Shown: positions 47,675 through 59,899 of the stretch, one piece after another
How positions within the stretch are numbered: the stretch's first letter is position 1
Layout of the letters: every line of letters starts with the position of its first letter
NCBI RefSeq assembly: GCF_050624435.1
Contig: NC_134539.1
Location: forward strand, 48,516,001-48,580,000
Reading direction: 5' to 3'
Length of the DNA: 64,000 bases
Source of the DNA: Tenrec ecaudatus
Taxonomy: Eukaryota > Chordata > Mammalia > Afrosoricida > Tenrecidae
The notes under the pieces: generated by a model
What the model was told of the DNA's origin: nothing
Databases searched by the model: none
Seen by the model: only the letters and a program-made list of their open reading frames with translations
Made by a program: the position numbers and the translations under genes

Positions 47675-48189
47675 TCACACGATAGCAACATTTTTCATAT
47701 TGAATCTTCATTACAACAATTTGATCTAAAATCCTAAGAAGACAGCATCTTACTAAGAGAATACACATCAAAAACCCCCAATACTTTTTAATCCAGTTTC
47801 ACATATCTTCTTGCCATTTTACCCCATTTTCCATCTTCAATATTTTATGTTCATGTCCATGCTACAAAACTCTGTTCTCAATGTTCCCAAACAAACTTTA
47901 ACTAAGAAAGAAATCATTCTTTTATGCATCAACATACCTGACAACTAATTTCACTAACATTTCTTTTCCCATGCAAACAATCACTCATTTCCCTGTTCCC
48001 ATCACTTCCTTTAAAGGTGGTATTTCATATAGATGTGTACTCAATGAGAAAGTATGTCATTAAAAAAAGACACATATTTCAAATATTATAAAGTAAAATT
48101 CTAATCTTGGCAATATTCTGATAATTTCTAAAACAGAGTATAAAAGAAAACTTAATTTAAGGCAGAAAATATTTTAAGATAACACTTAC
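47675..48189. other. Intronic, nothing recognised
   Basis: AT-rich; no supported element. Confidence 0.4.
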
Positions 48190-48306
48190 TGTGACAAAGG
48201 AAACTGCAGCTGGGTCCTGATACTGAACCAACAGTGTCTCCACTGGGAGCTGTATTTTGGGGCGGCTTTTTATACGCTTATTCAGATGAACCAACAGTTC
48301 CATTAC
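48190..48306 (-). CDS. ECPAS: ECPAS visible exon 2 (about residues 46-84)
   Basis: 117 nt, phase 0 on both sides, 39 codons beginning [20 protein letters not shown] and ending DPAAVSFVT. Acceptor CTCTTAG|GTA, donor ACA|GTAAGT. The alternating hydrophobic helices are typical of HEAT repeats in the ECM29 N-terminal domain, the part that in yeast contacts the regulatory particle. An internal Met at the second codon could in principle initiate, but the preceding exon is equally conserved and in frame. Confidence 0.96.
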
Positions 48307-48516
48307 CTAAGAGAGGTATGAGCTCAAGTTATGAATCCTATTTTAAAACAAATTCATTTTATTGGATTTTATTTATTTTAATAAATCGTGACTACTTGGT
48401 TCTTTTAAAAGATACAAATTTTACATCCCAGAAAAGAAGTATGGACTATCAGTCTTGTTCAAAGTGCTATCCCTAGAATCCAAGTGCCAGGATTTTACTA
48501 GTTCATTTAGTTTTAG

Positions 48517-48778
48517 GGTTTTTTTTAATCGTCTTATTAGGGGCTCATACAACGCTTATCACAATCCATACATACATCAATTGTGTAAAGCACATTTGTA
48601 CATTCATTGCCCTCATCATTCTCAAAACATTTGCTCTCCACCTAAGCCCCTGGCATCAGCTCATTTCCCCCTCTCTCATGAACCCTTGATAATTTGTGAA
48701 TCATTATTTTGTCATAACCTAAACTGTCCAACGTCTCCCTTCACCCACTTTTCTGTTGGCCATCCCCCAGGGAGATTC
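48517..48778 (-). mobile_element. 5'-truncated L1 3' UTR, antisense
   Basis: 'cttattaggggctcatacaa', 'ccataccatcaattgtg'-type block (48567-48590) and 'cttcacccacttttctgttg'. About 260 bp. Confidence 0.87.
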
Positions 48779-48789
48779 GGTTAGTTTGA

Positions 48790-49045
48790 TAAAGTCCACC
48801 ATGCAACCACGGGAGAAAGATGAGGCCGTCTGCCCCCATGCAGACTGACAGGCTCGGGAAACCTAGGGGAAGTTTAACTCGGTCCTACTGGGCTGCTCCT
48901 GGGGAAAAGGCGGGGCTTTCCACTCCCGGGAACAGTTACAGTCTCAGAAACGCACACGGGAAGCTCTACCCTGTCCTAGAGGGTCACTATGAGTCCGCAC
49001 CGACTCAATGACGTCACAATCCACTCGACAGCAGTAGTTTCTAAT
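48790..49045 (+). mobile_element. AfroSINE, two partial copies in tandem
   Basis: The SINE middle occurs twice: 'gagaaagatgaggccgtctg' through 'cctactgggctgctcctggg', and then 'ggcggggctttccactcccg' through 'gggtcactatgagtccgcac'. Either an insertion at a SINE or an internal duplication. It abuts the antisense L1 end at 48778. Confidence 0.75.
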
Positions 49046-49289
49046 TTTGGAGTTCACTTAATCAAAACTGGAATCAAGATATAGAGTCCCTAAAAGGAAG
49101 ATGTGTGAACAAATCATTACAACACACACCATGAATACCACAGAAAGTTACTGGACACGATGCTCTGGGTTTCCACAAGAGAACGTCGTCAAATCAAGGA
49201 CTTCGTGGATGGAGGAAGTAACAGGAATGTTAAGTCCCAAGAACAAGTCAATTTCAAGCAGAAAACCCGCTCCAAGAAGATCCAAGCCT

Positions 49290-49470
49290 TACCGCTATCA
49301 AGTAGATTCAAAGTCACAGGGAAGGGACCAGACAGAGCTTCCGAAACTATACATCTTTAAAGTTGTAGAAAGCCTCATCTTTATTCCATGAAATAGCTAG
49401 TGGTTTCAAACAGCTGACCTTGAAGCCGCAGCCCAATGCACAACCCATTATGCCACCAGGACACACAATG
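49290..49470 (-). mobile_element. AfroSINE
   Basis: Antisense copy with 'agctagtggtttcaaacagc' (B-box region) and 'cccattatgccaccaggaca' at the head. Confidence 0.8.
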
Positions 49471-49479
49471 GTAAAAGAT

Positions 49480-50030
49480 AAAAGCAGGGCCCAAGTAACC
49501 AAAGGATTCAAGTTCGATGCTGAGGAATTTTCACTTTATTCTGAAGATCCCTGATTCAAGTAAAGAATGTTAAAAAAAAGAAATAACAAGCTTCCTTCCC
49601 TTCATATGAGGAAAAGGTCAAAATTGAAGCTGAAAAGTCAACAACTCCCACAGAAAGAAAGGAAGATACAGAGGCTGTGTATAATGACCGCAATCTTAAC
49701 TACAACAGGTCAGGTTATCTGCTAAGAGAAGAAACTGACCATTGAGGGTGGGGGAGAGAATGTTAAAGGATTTTTGAAAGATTCAGAAACCCTCATGTGA
49801 GGCTTTAGAATTTTAGCTCTAGCTACCCTGGAGGGCCTAGCCTACACTACTCCATCACTTCTGAAATGCATGGTCGAGCCTCAAAGTAGGCATTCAGGAG
49901 TGTTCTTGGGACATCCAAGGAAGTGACAGCAGATGCTGAAAGGACTCTAGACAGTCGCAATGAAATATGTGAAGGTAGTTTAAATATGAAAACAAATCTA
50001 TAATCGATTAGTGAAGAATAACAACAGTGG
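49480..50030. other. Intronic, nothing recognised
   Basis: No supported element. Confidence 0.4.
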
Positions 50031-50034
50031 CTGA

Positions 50035-50200
50035 CATTTATCAGTTTCTATGTATTAGGCACTTTGCATTCCATAACAAATCTGATCCAATGAGGTTGCA
50101 TTGTTTTTTCTTTTACAGAGCAGGAAGCAGAGGTTGATGACAGTGAAGTGTCCTGTTTAAGGATATAGCGTCAGGACATGGTACAGTCAAATATAGCACA
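50035..50200 (-). mobile_element. MIR-like relic
   Basis: 'ctatgtattaggcactttgc', 'ttttacagagcaggaagcag', 'gtgtcctgtttaaggatata': antisense MIR order, diverged. Confidence 0.5.
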
Positions 50201-50235
50201 AAGAGTCTCCCAATCCTTCTTGCATACCTAAAGGA

Positions 50236-50264
50236 CATTCTTTTTTCTTTCTTTCTTTCTTTTT
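50236..50264. repeat. (TTTC)n microsatellite
   Basis: About 29 bp of TTTC units. Confidence 0.85.
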
Positions 50265-50279
50265 CTGGCATTAACAAGG

Positions 50280-50570
50280 TTGAATTGGTTTATTTAGCTC
50301 CAACAGCCACTACAAAGACTGACTCGTTTCGATTCTAAGACCGTTTGGAAGGACTCTATCTCCGTTGCTTTGGAGTTGGAGTTCCAACCATAAGGGTCCA
50401 TTCAAAGAAAGGCACTAGAGCCACACCCACTACCATTCAATCTCCTGTGTTATAAAGTAGAACTGAGACCCACAGGGTTACCTGAGCCACAGTCTTAATG
50501 GAAGCAGACTGTCCAACACTGCTTCTCTGATGCCACTGGATGGGCTTGAACCACCAGCCTTCTACTTAGT
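50280..50570 (-). mobile_element. Degraded AfroSINE region
   Basis: 'gatgggcttgaaccaccagc' near 50537 is a B-box complement; 'actacaaagactgactcgtt' near 50310 is a diverged 3' end. The extra length suggests an internal insertion or two overlapping copies. Confidence 0.55.
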
Positions 50571-50635
50571 AGTACAGAAAAAAACTGTTTTCAGAGTAAC
50601 TTATTCTTTAATTATTTAAGTCCATAATTCCACTT

Positions 50636-50830
50636 AAAACAGTTTCATTGACATATAATTCACATACTATACAACCAGTGGTTTAATCATATTAAAAAGA
50701 ATTGTGCAAACACCACCACAATCAATTTTGTAACATTTTCTTCATTTTCATGCACATTTATTATTTGTTCACCATTACCCCTCAACCTTCCCTGCTATAT
50801 AACCCTAAGTAACTATTCATAATAAACATT
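50636..50830 (-). mobile_element. Ancient L1 fragment
   Basis: 'cattgacatataattcacat' and 'ttgtgcaaacaccaccacaa' are typical of a common old L1 antisense segment; a shorter piece of the same type lies at 61482-61555. Confidence 0.5.
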
Positions 50831-50839
50831 CTTTTCTTT

Positions 50840-51934
50840 TCTTTTTTTCATAATAGACATTCTTAAAGAGTCTCTTTCTCCAAAGAACTCAAATCAGGAT
50901 ACAGATCCTTTTCAGGGTAGACCTTCAGGAGGCCATAATTGTTTTTTAAATATATCAATCAAACCCCAGGCCTTCCAGAGTCTCCACCACTTGTATCTGA
51001 CACTGATGCAAGTACATAGTGGGTGCTGAATGTAGCCTCCTTCTAAGCGTGTCATGAAAGCTGGTCTTAAGTCGAATTCTCCATTGAGAAGGGTCATAAT
51101 AAAGATAAAATAAGTAGATTTCAACAATGAGAACAAAAAAATGACTTCAGAGTGCTCAAGGGTAAGTCAGAAAGTATTGCTACACAATCATAGATCCCTT
51201 TATTAAACAGAAATACCAAAATGTGGGGCTACTGTGTTTCAACATACCCTACCCTCCAGCTATGTCTAGAGATTGAAGGCAGCCATTTCCATTTCTCTAA
51301 CTTCCGGAAAGGTTTTACACCACATCACAATGGCACTTTTGAAATTGTTCCTTTTCAATATCCTTTGAATTGGGGGGAAAGAAATCGGAATGGAGAGCAT
51401 TATGGCTGGCTCTCCAATAAAATTCTATAGGATGGCCGTTGCCACCCTCGAGGAAGGAGCAGGTGCACTGTATGATGGAAAATCATTCCTCAGTGCGACT
51501 TTCCAGGATCTTTCCTCACCAGGGTAGTTTTCAATGTTTTCAACTTTCTTATCAGCCTCATGACAGCCTTTTATCCTTCAAGAAAATCTATTAAGATTAC
51601 CTCTTTGAAATCCCAAAAAACAGGTGCCATAACATTCTGAACTGACATCTCTCCCCAGAATTTAACTGACCCAACAGATTCCCTTGGAAGTTACTGTTTT
51701 GATTACACATTTTTTAATAAAGGCACCCTAATAAAACTAACATATTACTAGGCAACTTGTCTGCAGCCATCCACTGATTGCAAAGGCATGTTTAAACATG
51801 TTTTGTTGGGAATTTGGAATAAGCCCATGAATGTAGGAATGGGAACCCACCCACCCCAGTAGCAATAGTTTTTGACTTACCCTGGTATATTCATTAATTC
51901 ACCACAATTCCCCCAACTAGCGCAACATACTTAC
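50840..51934. other. Intronic, nothing recognised
   Basis: No supported element between the old L1 fragment and exon 1. Confidence 0.4.
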
Positions 51935-52065
51935 CTTTTTCCGTACTCCTTCCTGGGTGCTAGACAATTTGAGCAAAACAGGAGGAAGGAATTTAGATAT
52001 AATATTCTGTAACTGTTCATCTGTTTCAGCATGGCCAAGTCGTAAAAAGACCCGTTCAAGCTGAT
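51935..52065 (-). CDS. ECPAS: ECPAS visible exon 1 (about residues 2-45)
   Basis: 131 nt, the most N-terminal exon I can place. It starts with two bases (AT) completing a split codon, then reads [20 protein letters not shown] and ends in EGVRKK. The acceptor is TATAG and the donor AAAAAG|GTAAGT, phase 0 at the 3' side. This is the conserved start of the ECM29 N-terminal HEAT region. There is no ATG in frame inside the exon, and conserved coding begins at its first base, so the initiator methionine must come from an upstream exon ending one base into a codon. Confidence 0.95.
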
Positions 52066-52785
52066 CTATAATACAAAAAGAAAAAAGAAAACCTAGCACA
52101 TCAAACATAACCAAGATCAGTAATTTTTACTGTTGAATTCTTTATGTCTATAGCACAGATCCTTTCATCAGCGGTTTAACCAGAGTTGGCCCTATAGGCA
52201 GCTGATTTTAACTCAGCTACGAAACATCAGCTAATTCTATTGCTACAACTGTTCAGGTCATGCAAAAAAATCAATCAAATTATCTCCTATAGAGCTATAC
52301 AGATTTTCTAAGTTACTTAAATACTAGGAAGAACACAAAAGTTTTGCAGGTATCTTCTAGGACTAACTAGCAGAATATGGCAGACCTTTCATCATCAGTA
52401 GTGGACTGATGAAGCTTTAGCAAAAACAGTATCGCTGCCCATTACTATCTTGAGGCAAGAAAGTAAGGGACTTGTTTCCACCAAGAAAGTCATTGTTATA
52501 AAAACATGTTAAGCAACACCATGAAGATGTTCTTAGCAAAACCAAACTGCAATTAAGTCTTCTTCAAATATACCGTAGGGCTGCAAAAAGGGAGGGAAGG
52601 CATAGGGAAGGGATACAGACTTAAGCTACACAGCAAGCAATGGCACGGACTGGGCACCGAAATGACTATTGTTAATATTTCAGGTATCACAATGGGGAGG
52701 GAGAATACAGCAGGGCTGGAAAATAAGTTGCAATGAAATCAAAATTGATTATTAAAGATAATAACTGTTCAAGTTGAATGAAACT
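52066..52785. other. 5' intron, nothing recognised
   Basis: First 720 bp upstream of visible exon 1; no repeat called. Confidence 0.4.
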
Positions 52786-52789
52786 TAGA

Positions 52790-53250
52790 TTTTAGGTGGG
52801 GACCCACCATCCCCAAAAATGTGCCCTAATTGTTGATACAAACAATACGGGTTATGCTGAATGCCTGCCTCCCTCCTAGGAATGTGGGGTTTTAATAAGT
52901 CCTAAGAAGAGGGTGCACATGTAACCAGTCCTGCTGAAAACACCCTGGGGCCCTGTGTCTGAAATGAGCTTCCCAGGTAGGCATTTCACAAACTGCCGTA
53001 ACTCACTGCTAGTGGAAGTGTATCTTGTGTGGCTCCAGTGGAAAAACTCTTGGACACTTGCCCTTGGTTCCCTCAAGACTTCACCCTGTGTGCCTTTTCC
53101 ACCTGCAGAGTTTGCTGGGTAATCTTTTGCTGAAATAAATCTTAACATCGCAACCATGAGTATGACTATATGCTAACTCCTATCGTTCTCCTAGGAAATC
53201 ATCAAACTTGGGGGCAGAGAGTTGGCTTGCGGACTCTCTACGTGTGTATT
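52790..53250 (+). mobile_element. Solo LTR-like sequence, probably ERVL/MaLR type
   Basis: About 460 bp with an LTR-like layout: 'atgcctgcctccctcctagg', 'cagtcctgctgaaaacaccc', a polyadenylation signal ('tgaaataaatcttaacatcg') and an end region 'aaatcatcaaacttgggggc'. It resembles old ERVL-class LTRs. No gag/pol/env sequence is attached. Confidence 0.5.
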
Positions 53251-53724
53251 TGTGTACGGTTTCTTCATCTGAGACTCTTATAATAATAATGCTTTCTCCA
53301 TTTGAGTCCATCTAGAATTTTTGTTCCTTCATGAAGAGAAAGAAAGGAAACTTGCTTTCTTGTGTTTTTCTCTCTTGTTCATTGTGACATAAAACACAAA
53401 TAGATAAAATATAAATGTACCATTTAATGGATTATTACAAACACCCATGTAAGTACAATCAAGTCAAGAAAAAGAAAATCTATTTTGAAACCTGCATAAA
53501 GAAAAGGTCTGTAGTGGAATTGCAGAAAAAGTGAGGGCTGAAAGATGGTTTAACATAAAAAAGCATACTGATCGTTAAAGACTCTTCTAAGTACACCTAG
53601 GTAACTAGAAGCAGAGCAAGAATGCCAAAAGTAATTGACCTTTGGTCTAGACCAGACCTTGCCTACAACATGCAACTGTCTACAATAGTGTCCTGCTGTT
53701 TGTCACAGAACACTTAGCAGTACC

Positions 53725-53808
53725 TACAAGGGGGCTTCCAAAGGTTGTGGAAAACCAGAATTAAAAGTCAATGGGGTTTTCTCCATGAACTGTTTGAAGC
53801 CTTTCATA
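53725..53808. mobile_element. Short palindromic MITE, family A copy 4
   Basis: TA-flanked 84 bp: left 'tacaagggggcttccaaagg', right 'ccatgaactgtttgaagcct' then TTCATA. Confidence 0.65.
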
Positions 53809-53999
53809 CTATCCCATATACAGGATGCCTTGTCTGAAAGAATATCTCAAGGTTGCTAAGAACTGGTCTCATTTAGGCAGTATTTATGACAAGGCGGGGA
53901 AATATACAAATTCAAAGGGCAGAATAAACTAAAGAAATCTCAGTACCATGAATAAGAAGCTAACATCTAATCTTTCAAATGCAATTTAGCCTATGTCCT

Positions 54000-54684
54000 A
54001 TTCCCTGCTCATCTAAATTCTGCTCCTTCAAGATCCAGCATTCGCTTATTTTCTATGGGAAATACTCTCTCCCTATCTAGAACACACTCATTCAAGTGGT
54101 TATTGAATTCCTACTATGTGCTAGGACTTGGTGGTCACAGGTATAAATGAAGAATTAAAATGGGATAAAGGCATTGACCAGGCTTACAGGCTTACCTCAT
54201 TTGTGTGTGGTATTTCTTGAAGAAAGAAAATAGAGAATCCTTCCTAAAGGTGAACCTATCTATAGCAAAGGGACCTTCTCAACCACATAACCCATCACTA
54301 CATAACAGTCATGCAAATCACAGCTTCTCAAATGTACAGTTAGCCCAAGTCTTTTGGTTAAACAAATCCTTCGACCCTTAATACTCTTCTAACCTTTCTT
54401 AATCATCTCCAAACATCCAAATGCACTAATTCCAGGTCTAGCTTAAATACAAATATTCCACAGCTCCTGCCCCAATTCTACCCTCCGTGAGATGCTGGCA
54501 CTACAGAATCCAACAGACCTCTCCCAGTACTTGATTTCTCGTGGAGTGTAATTTGAATCTGATTCCACCTAGATCCTTACTCATTCTTCTTAAACCTCTA
54601 TCGCCCCTCAAGTTGAGAACCACATTCTCATGTATACCAGCTCTTAACTCAGTGTCTTGAATAGAGTAGTCACTGATGAATAAA
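54000..54684 (+). mobile_element. Probable L2 fragment(s)
   Basis: 'ttattgaattcctactatgt' with 'gctaggacttggtggtcaca' and the end 'cagtgtcttgaatagagtag' match common L2 3' phrases. Boundaries uncertain. Confidence 0.4.
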
Positions 54685-54885
54685 ACTCAAAACCACCACT
54701 GACACTTCTGATTCATGGAGACACTGGAGGACAAAGTTAGAACTTCTCCACAGGACTTATGAGGCTGTCAATCTGTAAAGAAGCAAACCACCTCATCTTT
54801 CTCCTGCCAAAAGGCTGGTGGATTCAAACCACTGCCCTTTCAGTTAGCAGCTCAATGCTTAATACCCTGCATCAAATGAAGAGTA
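54685..54885 (-). mobile_element. AfroSINE
   Basis: Antisense copy: 'ctcatctttctcctgccaaa', 'ggctggtggattcaaaccac', 'agctcaatgcttaataccct'. Confidence 0.8.
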
Positions 54886-54889
54886 TTTC

Positions 54890-57800
54890 ATCGCACATAC
54901 AACAAGCTATGTCAAAGTTTCTACATCTAACATCTGTAGTAAGGCCAAAAAGGAAATTGATGGTAATTTATAACACTTTCACACTGGAATCTTTGGAAAA
55001 TGAACTTTGTTGTTAGGTGACATGACAAGGGTTTAGGAGGCTAGGGGAAAAAAAAGATTCTGACTGTAGCAGAACCTCTTATTCAGGACATCAGGGGGGT
55101 AAGAAAAGTTACTAGAGTTTTGTTCAGTGAAAAGAGTGTGGGAAGGCGGAAGGAAACAGCAGAAAACCAAGTCCTCCAGGTCAAGCCTTTCCCCTTCCTC
55201 AACATCTTCGTAAATTAACCCCTGAAATTCATGAGGAGATAAAATTTTAATTGGTTTGGCTTTCAGTGAAACAAGTGGGTTTTGTGTCTAGGCTGACATG
55301 AGCAGAACCAAAGTAGCAAGTGCAGAGCTGAGCACTCAGCATCAAAGAAAACCGCAAGGAACTAAATGACAGAAAAGCCACAAAATCAGAAATGGGGCGA
55401 GGCATGAGTACCTCTGCACTTTGTCGATCTGTGCAATTACAAGTTAGAGGCTAGAATTATGAAGGATAAAGAAGCCTTCCTGGGCAATACTCAAAATATT
55501 TTCTGGTAATTGAAATCCTGTGACACTCTATTATGTTTCTTTTAAAAATTATTTATCTAACCAGGTACTAACTGGTAATTAAATTGCATTTCATCTATTG
55601 ATTTCCAAACACTTTTTAATTCCCTAAATGTTACTCTAACACTAGCTAAAATCCAGTCAATGCCAGACGGATGCTTTCTTTGGGAACTAATATCTAAAGT
55701 TTAGTTTCTAATCTTTGTTTTTAAATACAGGCTTAATTTCTACCCCCACCTCACCCTCACCTACCTTTATGAAGAGGAATTTAATAAGTCAAATGTACCT
55801 GAAAGAAGAGTATCAGTAACTGCAATAAATCAGGGCTTTAAACCAGTTCTTCCTGGTTCAGTCATGATCACCAAGGTGAAATCAGAATAAACCCAAATTT
55901 GTAAAATCTGGATATAGCAGAATCATAAACAAATGGGGAAAGCCACAAGTCAACGCCCTGCTAGAAACGTAATCTCCCTCCTAGAAAACACGGGCAGCAT
56001 GAGCACTGTGAAGCAAGGGAAGCTCTCCCACAGCTGTCAGGACCTGAGCCTGGCTCAAGGATGCTGGTGGCCAGCCGTGAAGCTCTGAATGTACGCTCTT
56101 CTCCACAGCCCTGCAGTAACCCAATCTCCCCCATCAGGCTCAACTCTGCCTCTTTCAAGACTCTTAATTCTGGATATCATTCCAATAAGTCCACATTTTA
56201 CAAAATCAGGTCTGTTTCAATTTTGCTGCATCTGCCATGACTAAACCATCCAAACTAGTTCGAAGCCCTGCAGTAAACAGAGGCAGGGAAACAGACAATC
56301 CACTGTGGTTCTAGGATCCAGCTGAGGTATCCCTAAAAGGTGAAAAAATGAGAACTTTTCCTGGCTCTGGGATCCTGAACAAGAGGTCCCCGCTGATGCA
56401 GTCCCAGAGAGTATCATCTCCCCCCAGAACTAAGTCAATCAGACAAGCCATCTCTAGATCCCCCTAGCCCATCAGTCTTCCCCACAAGGCTCAGGCAGTG
56501 CCCCAATCCAGCAAGCCCTGCCTCCCTGCACCAGCAGGCACTGGTCAGGAGTCACAGAGCAGGCCAGCTGAGGAGACAGCAGCCCTGCTTTATAGCCTAG
56601 CTTTAATGAGTAAGCGTCAGACTCTAGTTGTACCGAAGCCCACAAACATCCCCACATTCCAAGGAGGCCCTTTACCCCAGAGATAGAAGCTGGTTAGAAA
56701 TCAGGGTTAGTAAACCAATGAACAGAAGGATTAGTTCCGCTTAGGAAAGCCAATTTAGGGGAGACCATACTGACTATGCAAGAGTTCAGACTGCATTCAA
56801 GTTAAACATGATAGTCAAGGACTGCTCAAAGCAGTTAATTACTTACTAGGATAATCTATTTTGGTATATAAACTCCACAATGTTATTTTTTAAGTCGCTA
56901 TTTAAATCTCAGCATGTGTGATTTGGCCTGCTTGCCTTTAAAATGGTAATATATCACCATGACATTAATACATCTTTCACAGGCTCCAACACTGAAGCCA
57001 AAAGAATCTAGGCGAACATAATGTACTCATTTTTCTTCTAGACAATTCTTTCTACCTCTCAATTTCCTATTTCTCTACAAACTTTTCAAATAAAGACAAG
57101 AAAAATTCAAATTTATTCTAAACCTGAACTGTGGTTTATAAAAAAATTTCATTTACAAAATCCCTCAGAATTCTGCCTAAGTGAATTAAGATACTGTGTA
57201 CCATCATCAGCAATATACATGGTAGAAATGCTACTGCGGGTAGAAGGGACATAATCAAATTATTAGAAAGCAACAAAGTATACATTTGAATCGATCAAAC
57301 AAAACCCTAGGTACTCAATTGGCACTGAGACTAATATCAGAGAATCACATTCTGAATTCAGTTTCAAAGAGCCAACCATTATCATCCATATGCAAAACTG
57401 CTACTGTCCCCCTTCTGCCTCTGAATAATATAAAACGAAGTGGCTTTTCTATGTCAAAATGGCAGATTTAGGAGTAGCCAATGAACATGAGTATGCCTCT
57501 CTACATATTCTTTTCTCAAATGTACATTTTTAGAAAGACTAAGTATTTCTATAACATGTAAAATGAGTGTTTTGCAGGGTGGTGGACAGTGCTACTTGTA
57601 AACTAATACTCACTGTCTCTTCCTCGTGCACCCTATGGAGTATCTTCAAGTTTGAGGTTTTTCTCTCCTCTCTGGCTAACTTCTTAAATTTATATTTGGC
57701 ATCACAAAGAATAGAGGTTTCAGACATAAATTTAACAAGAACTTCCCTGACTCTTAGGATAGCAAGACAGAAAAAAAAAAAAAACATGAAAGTCTTCGGA

Positions 57801-58316
57801 GGAAATTGATACCTGATAACCTATGCATTTTTAAATGTTACTTCCCAAAAAATGCATATATCCTAAGAAACCAAATCTACTAACCTCTACAATCAATGTG
57901 ATACATGGTTTATCCAGTCTTGACAAAAATCCTCTGTATCACCATGGTATGTTCATCCACTGGTACATATGCAATTGTACAAAGAATCTATTATTTAGAA
58001 CACCAGAAAAAAAGTACAATTAAAAGGACTTACACTTATATAGCTACCATTTTAAAGAAAAAAAATAACTACTTTTTATTTCTGTGCTAAAATCTTCTCA
58101 GGTGGTGCCCTGCTTTGCAAAATAAGAGTGAGGGATACAAATTACAGTGATACCAAACTGAGGAAAGAGTAAAGAATATTTCCACAAACAATTTATCCAG
58201 GAGAAGGAACATGCTACAGCTTCTAAAAAAAATAGACTGGTAATTATCACTGAAGACTTAAAAAAAAGAACCAGTAATACCAATATAACAAACATTATCG
58301 TGTTTCTGTATGTGTA
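54890..58316. other. 5' intron, nothing recognised
   Basis: About 3.4 kb of intron in which I see no element with confidence. Slightly GC-richer stretch at 55960-56700 with short open frames on both strands (up to 65 residues), none with a recognisable domain. A 16 bp A-run at 57769-57784. Confidence 0.35.
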
Positions 58317-58344
58317 TGTTTGTGTGTGTGTGTTTGTGTGTGTA
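58317..58344. repeat. (TG)n microsatellite
   Basis: About 28 bp of interrupted TG units. Confidence 0.8.
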
Positions 58345-58684
58345 TAATAAACAAAATCCAAATACAGTGTCTGAATTTACAATAGCTTTACAGGAAGAAT
58401 GTTAGTAGATGGGTGTGTTATTTGCACACTATAATCTACAACTGAGAAGGTAAATGGGTTAACCTTTGACCCTTTGAGTAACTTTTGACCTTTCTGAGCA
58501 TGCCTCATCCCCCTCCCTGGGTCTTATCTGTCCTCTCACCCCTAACTGTGAGTAACCCCCAAACAACAGTCTGTTTATTCCCAGGATTTCACCATCTCTC
58601 CCAAATCTCCCAAGCTTCAGAACCAAATGTGCAAATCCTTCTGCCACATCCTTTATCTCTTGCCAGACAGATAACAACCCTTTG

Positions 58685-58830
58685 ATTCTTATTATGCCAC
58701 TTTACAGATGACAAACCATGACCCAGATGTCCCGGCCCTTGTTCAAGAACACAGTAACTAGAAAGTGGCAAAGCCAGGTATCAAAACCAGCTCTGAATCC
58801 AGCCCCAGAGGTGTTAGCACTACACAGTCT
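58685..58830 (-). mobile_element. MIR relic
   Basis: 'atgccactttacagatgaca', 'gaaagtggcaaagccaggta', 'gttagcactacacagtctcc': antisense MIR. Confidence 0.65.
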
Positions 58831-58859
58831 CCACATGGTGTTTCTATAACTCACCTAAC

Positions 58860-59700
58860 TCATTCACCACAATAAATCTGTCTCTCTTCTCATTTCCACC
58901 TTCTTACCCAGGCCTAGAAGCTGGCTATCCTTCAGCGCCTCCATCCCCATCACCTCTCGGGTTTGATTCTTGGAATCATCTGCAAGTCCTCCCTAATAAT
59001 CCTCCCTCAGAGGACCCATCATGTCTGCGGACCTTAGAGACTCTAGCTAGATCGCATTACCTCCTTCCTAATCTGCTTCCACTGCCTCCATTTAGCTCCC
59101 AAGTGCTTTGACTTGGCCACTGAGAAACCTTCCTAATTAGCGCCGCTGCTCTAGCCCCTGGATCCTTCCAATCAGCATACCACAGCCACATGTGAGTTCT
59201 TAAAAACAAGATCGACTCACCTTGCTTCTTTCTTAAAAGCCTTTCATGGTTCTCCAAACTAGTTGTTAGCATTCCTACCCAAATGATCCCAAACCACCTT
59301 TCCAACTCTACCTTTTACTGTTTCTTCCACAAAAACAACAACAAAAACACTTCACATAGCTTAATTGCTTATGCAAATCTACTTTCAAAAGCATTCATCC
59401 TAGTAATACTATGCTTATGAGAAAGAACACTGAAAATCAGGAAGGTAAAACTTTCTGCCCAGGATCTCAAATCAAAAAAGGCCAGGTCTCAAACTTTAAA
59501 GTTCAACTTTCCCCTAATATTCCTTACGGCCATATGGGCCCTCACACTCACACCATCATGTTATATTATCCATTTTTTCTGAAGATGCACAATATTTTTC
59601 TACTATCTTATCTTAGCTCAAGCTATTATCCCCCTAAGCCTGGAATGCTAGTCTCATTCCTTAGAGATTCCAACAAACTTGCTTCCATTAAGCATTTTGC
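58860..59700 (+). mobile_element. Probable L2 fragment
   Basis: 'ccttcctaatctgcttccac', 'aaaagcctttcatggttctc' and 'aagcctggaatgctagtctc' are recurrent L2 phrases in order. Diverged. Confidence 0.5.
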
Positions 59701-59719
59701 ATACCATGTTTATATTAAA

Positions 59720-59895
59720 CTAGTAACCACTTGTTGCCAATGAGTCGATGTCAACTCATGAGATCTCTTGTGTGTCACAACAGAGCTGACACACAACAGT
59801 TTGATTTTTCCCCCCCCAGAGGACCACCTGGCGACCTTAAACTGCCAACAATTTGGCTAGAAGCCAAACTTATTGTTTGCACCACCCAGAGTCTC
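59720..59895 (-). mobile_element. AfroSINE
   Basis: Antisense copy: 'ccaatgagtcgatgtcaact', 'cttattgtttgcaccaccca'. The middle is diverged, with a C-run. Confidence 0.72.
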
Positions 59896-59899
59896 CAGT

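Noticed and set aside
52790..53250. Endogenous retrovirus with genes
   Set aside because: Only an LTR-like segment is visible; no coding retroviral sequence flanks it.
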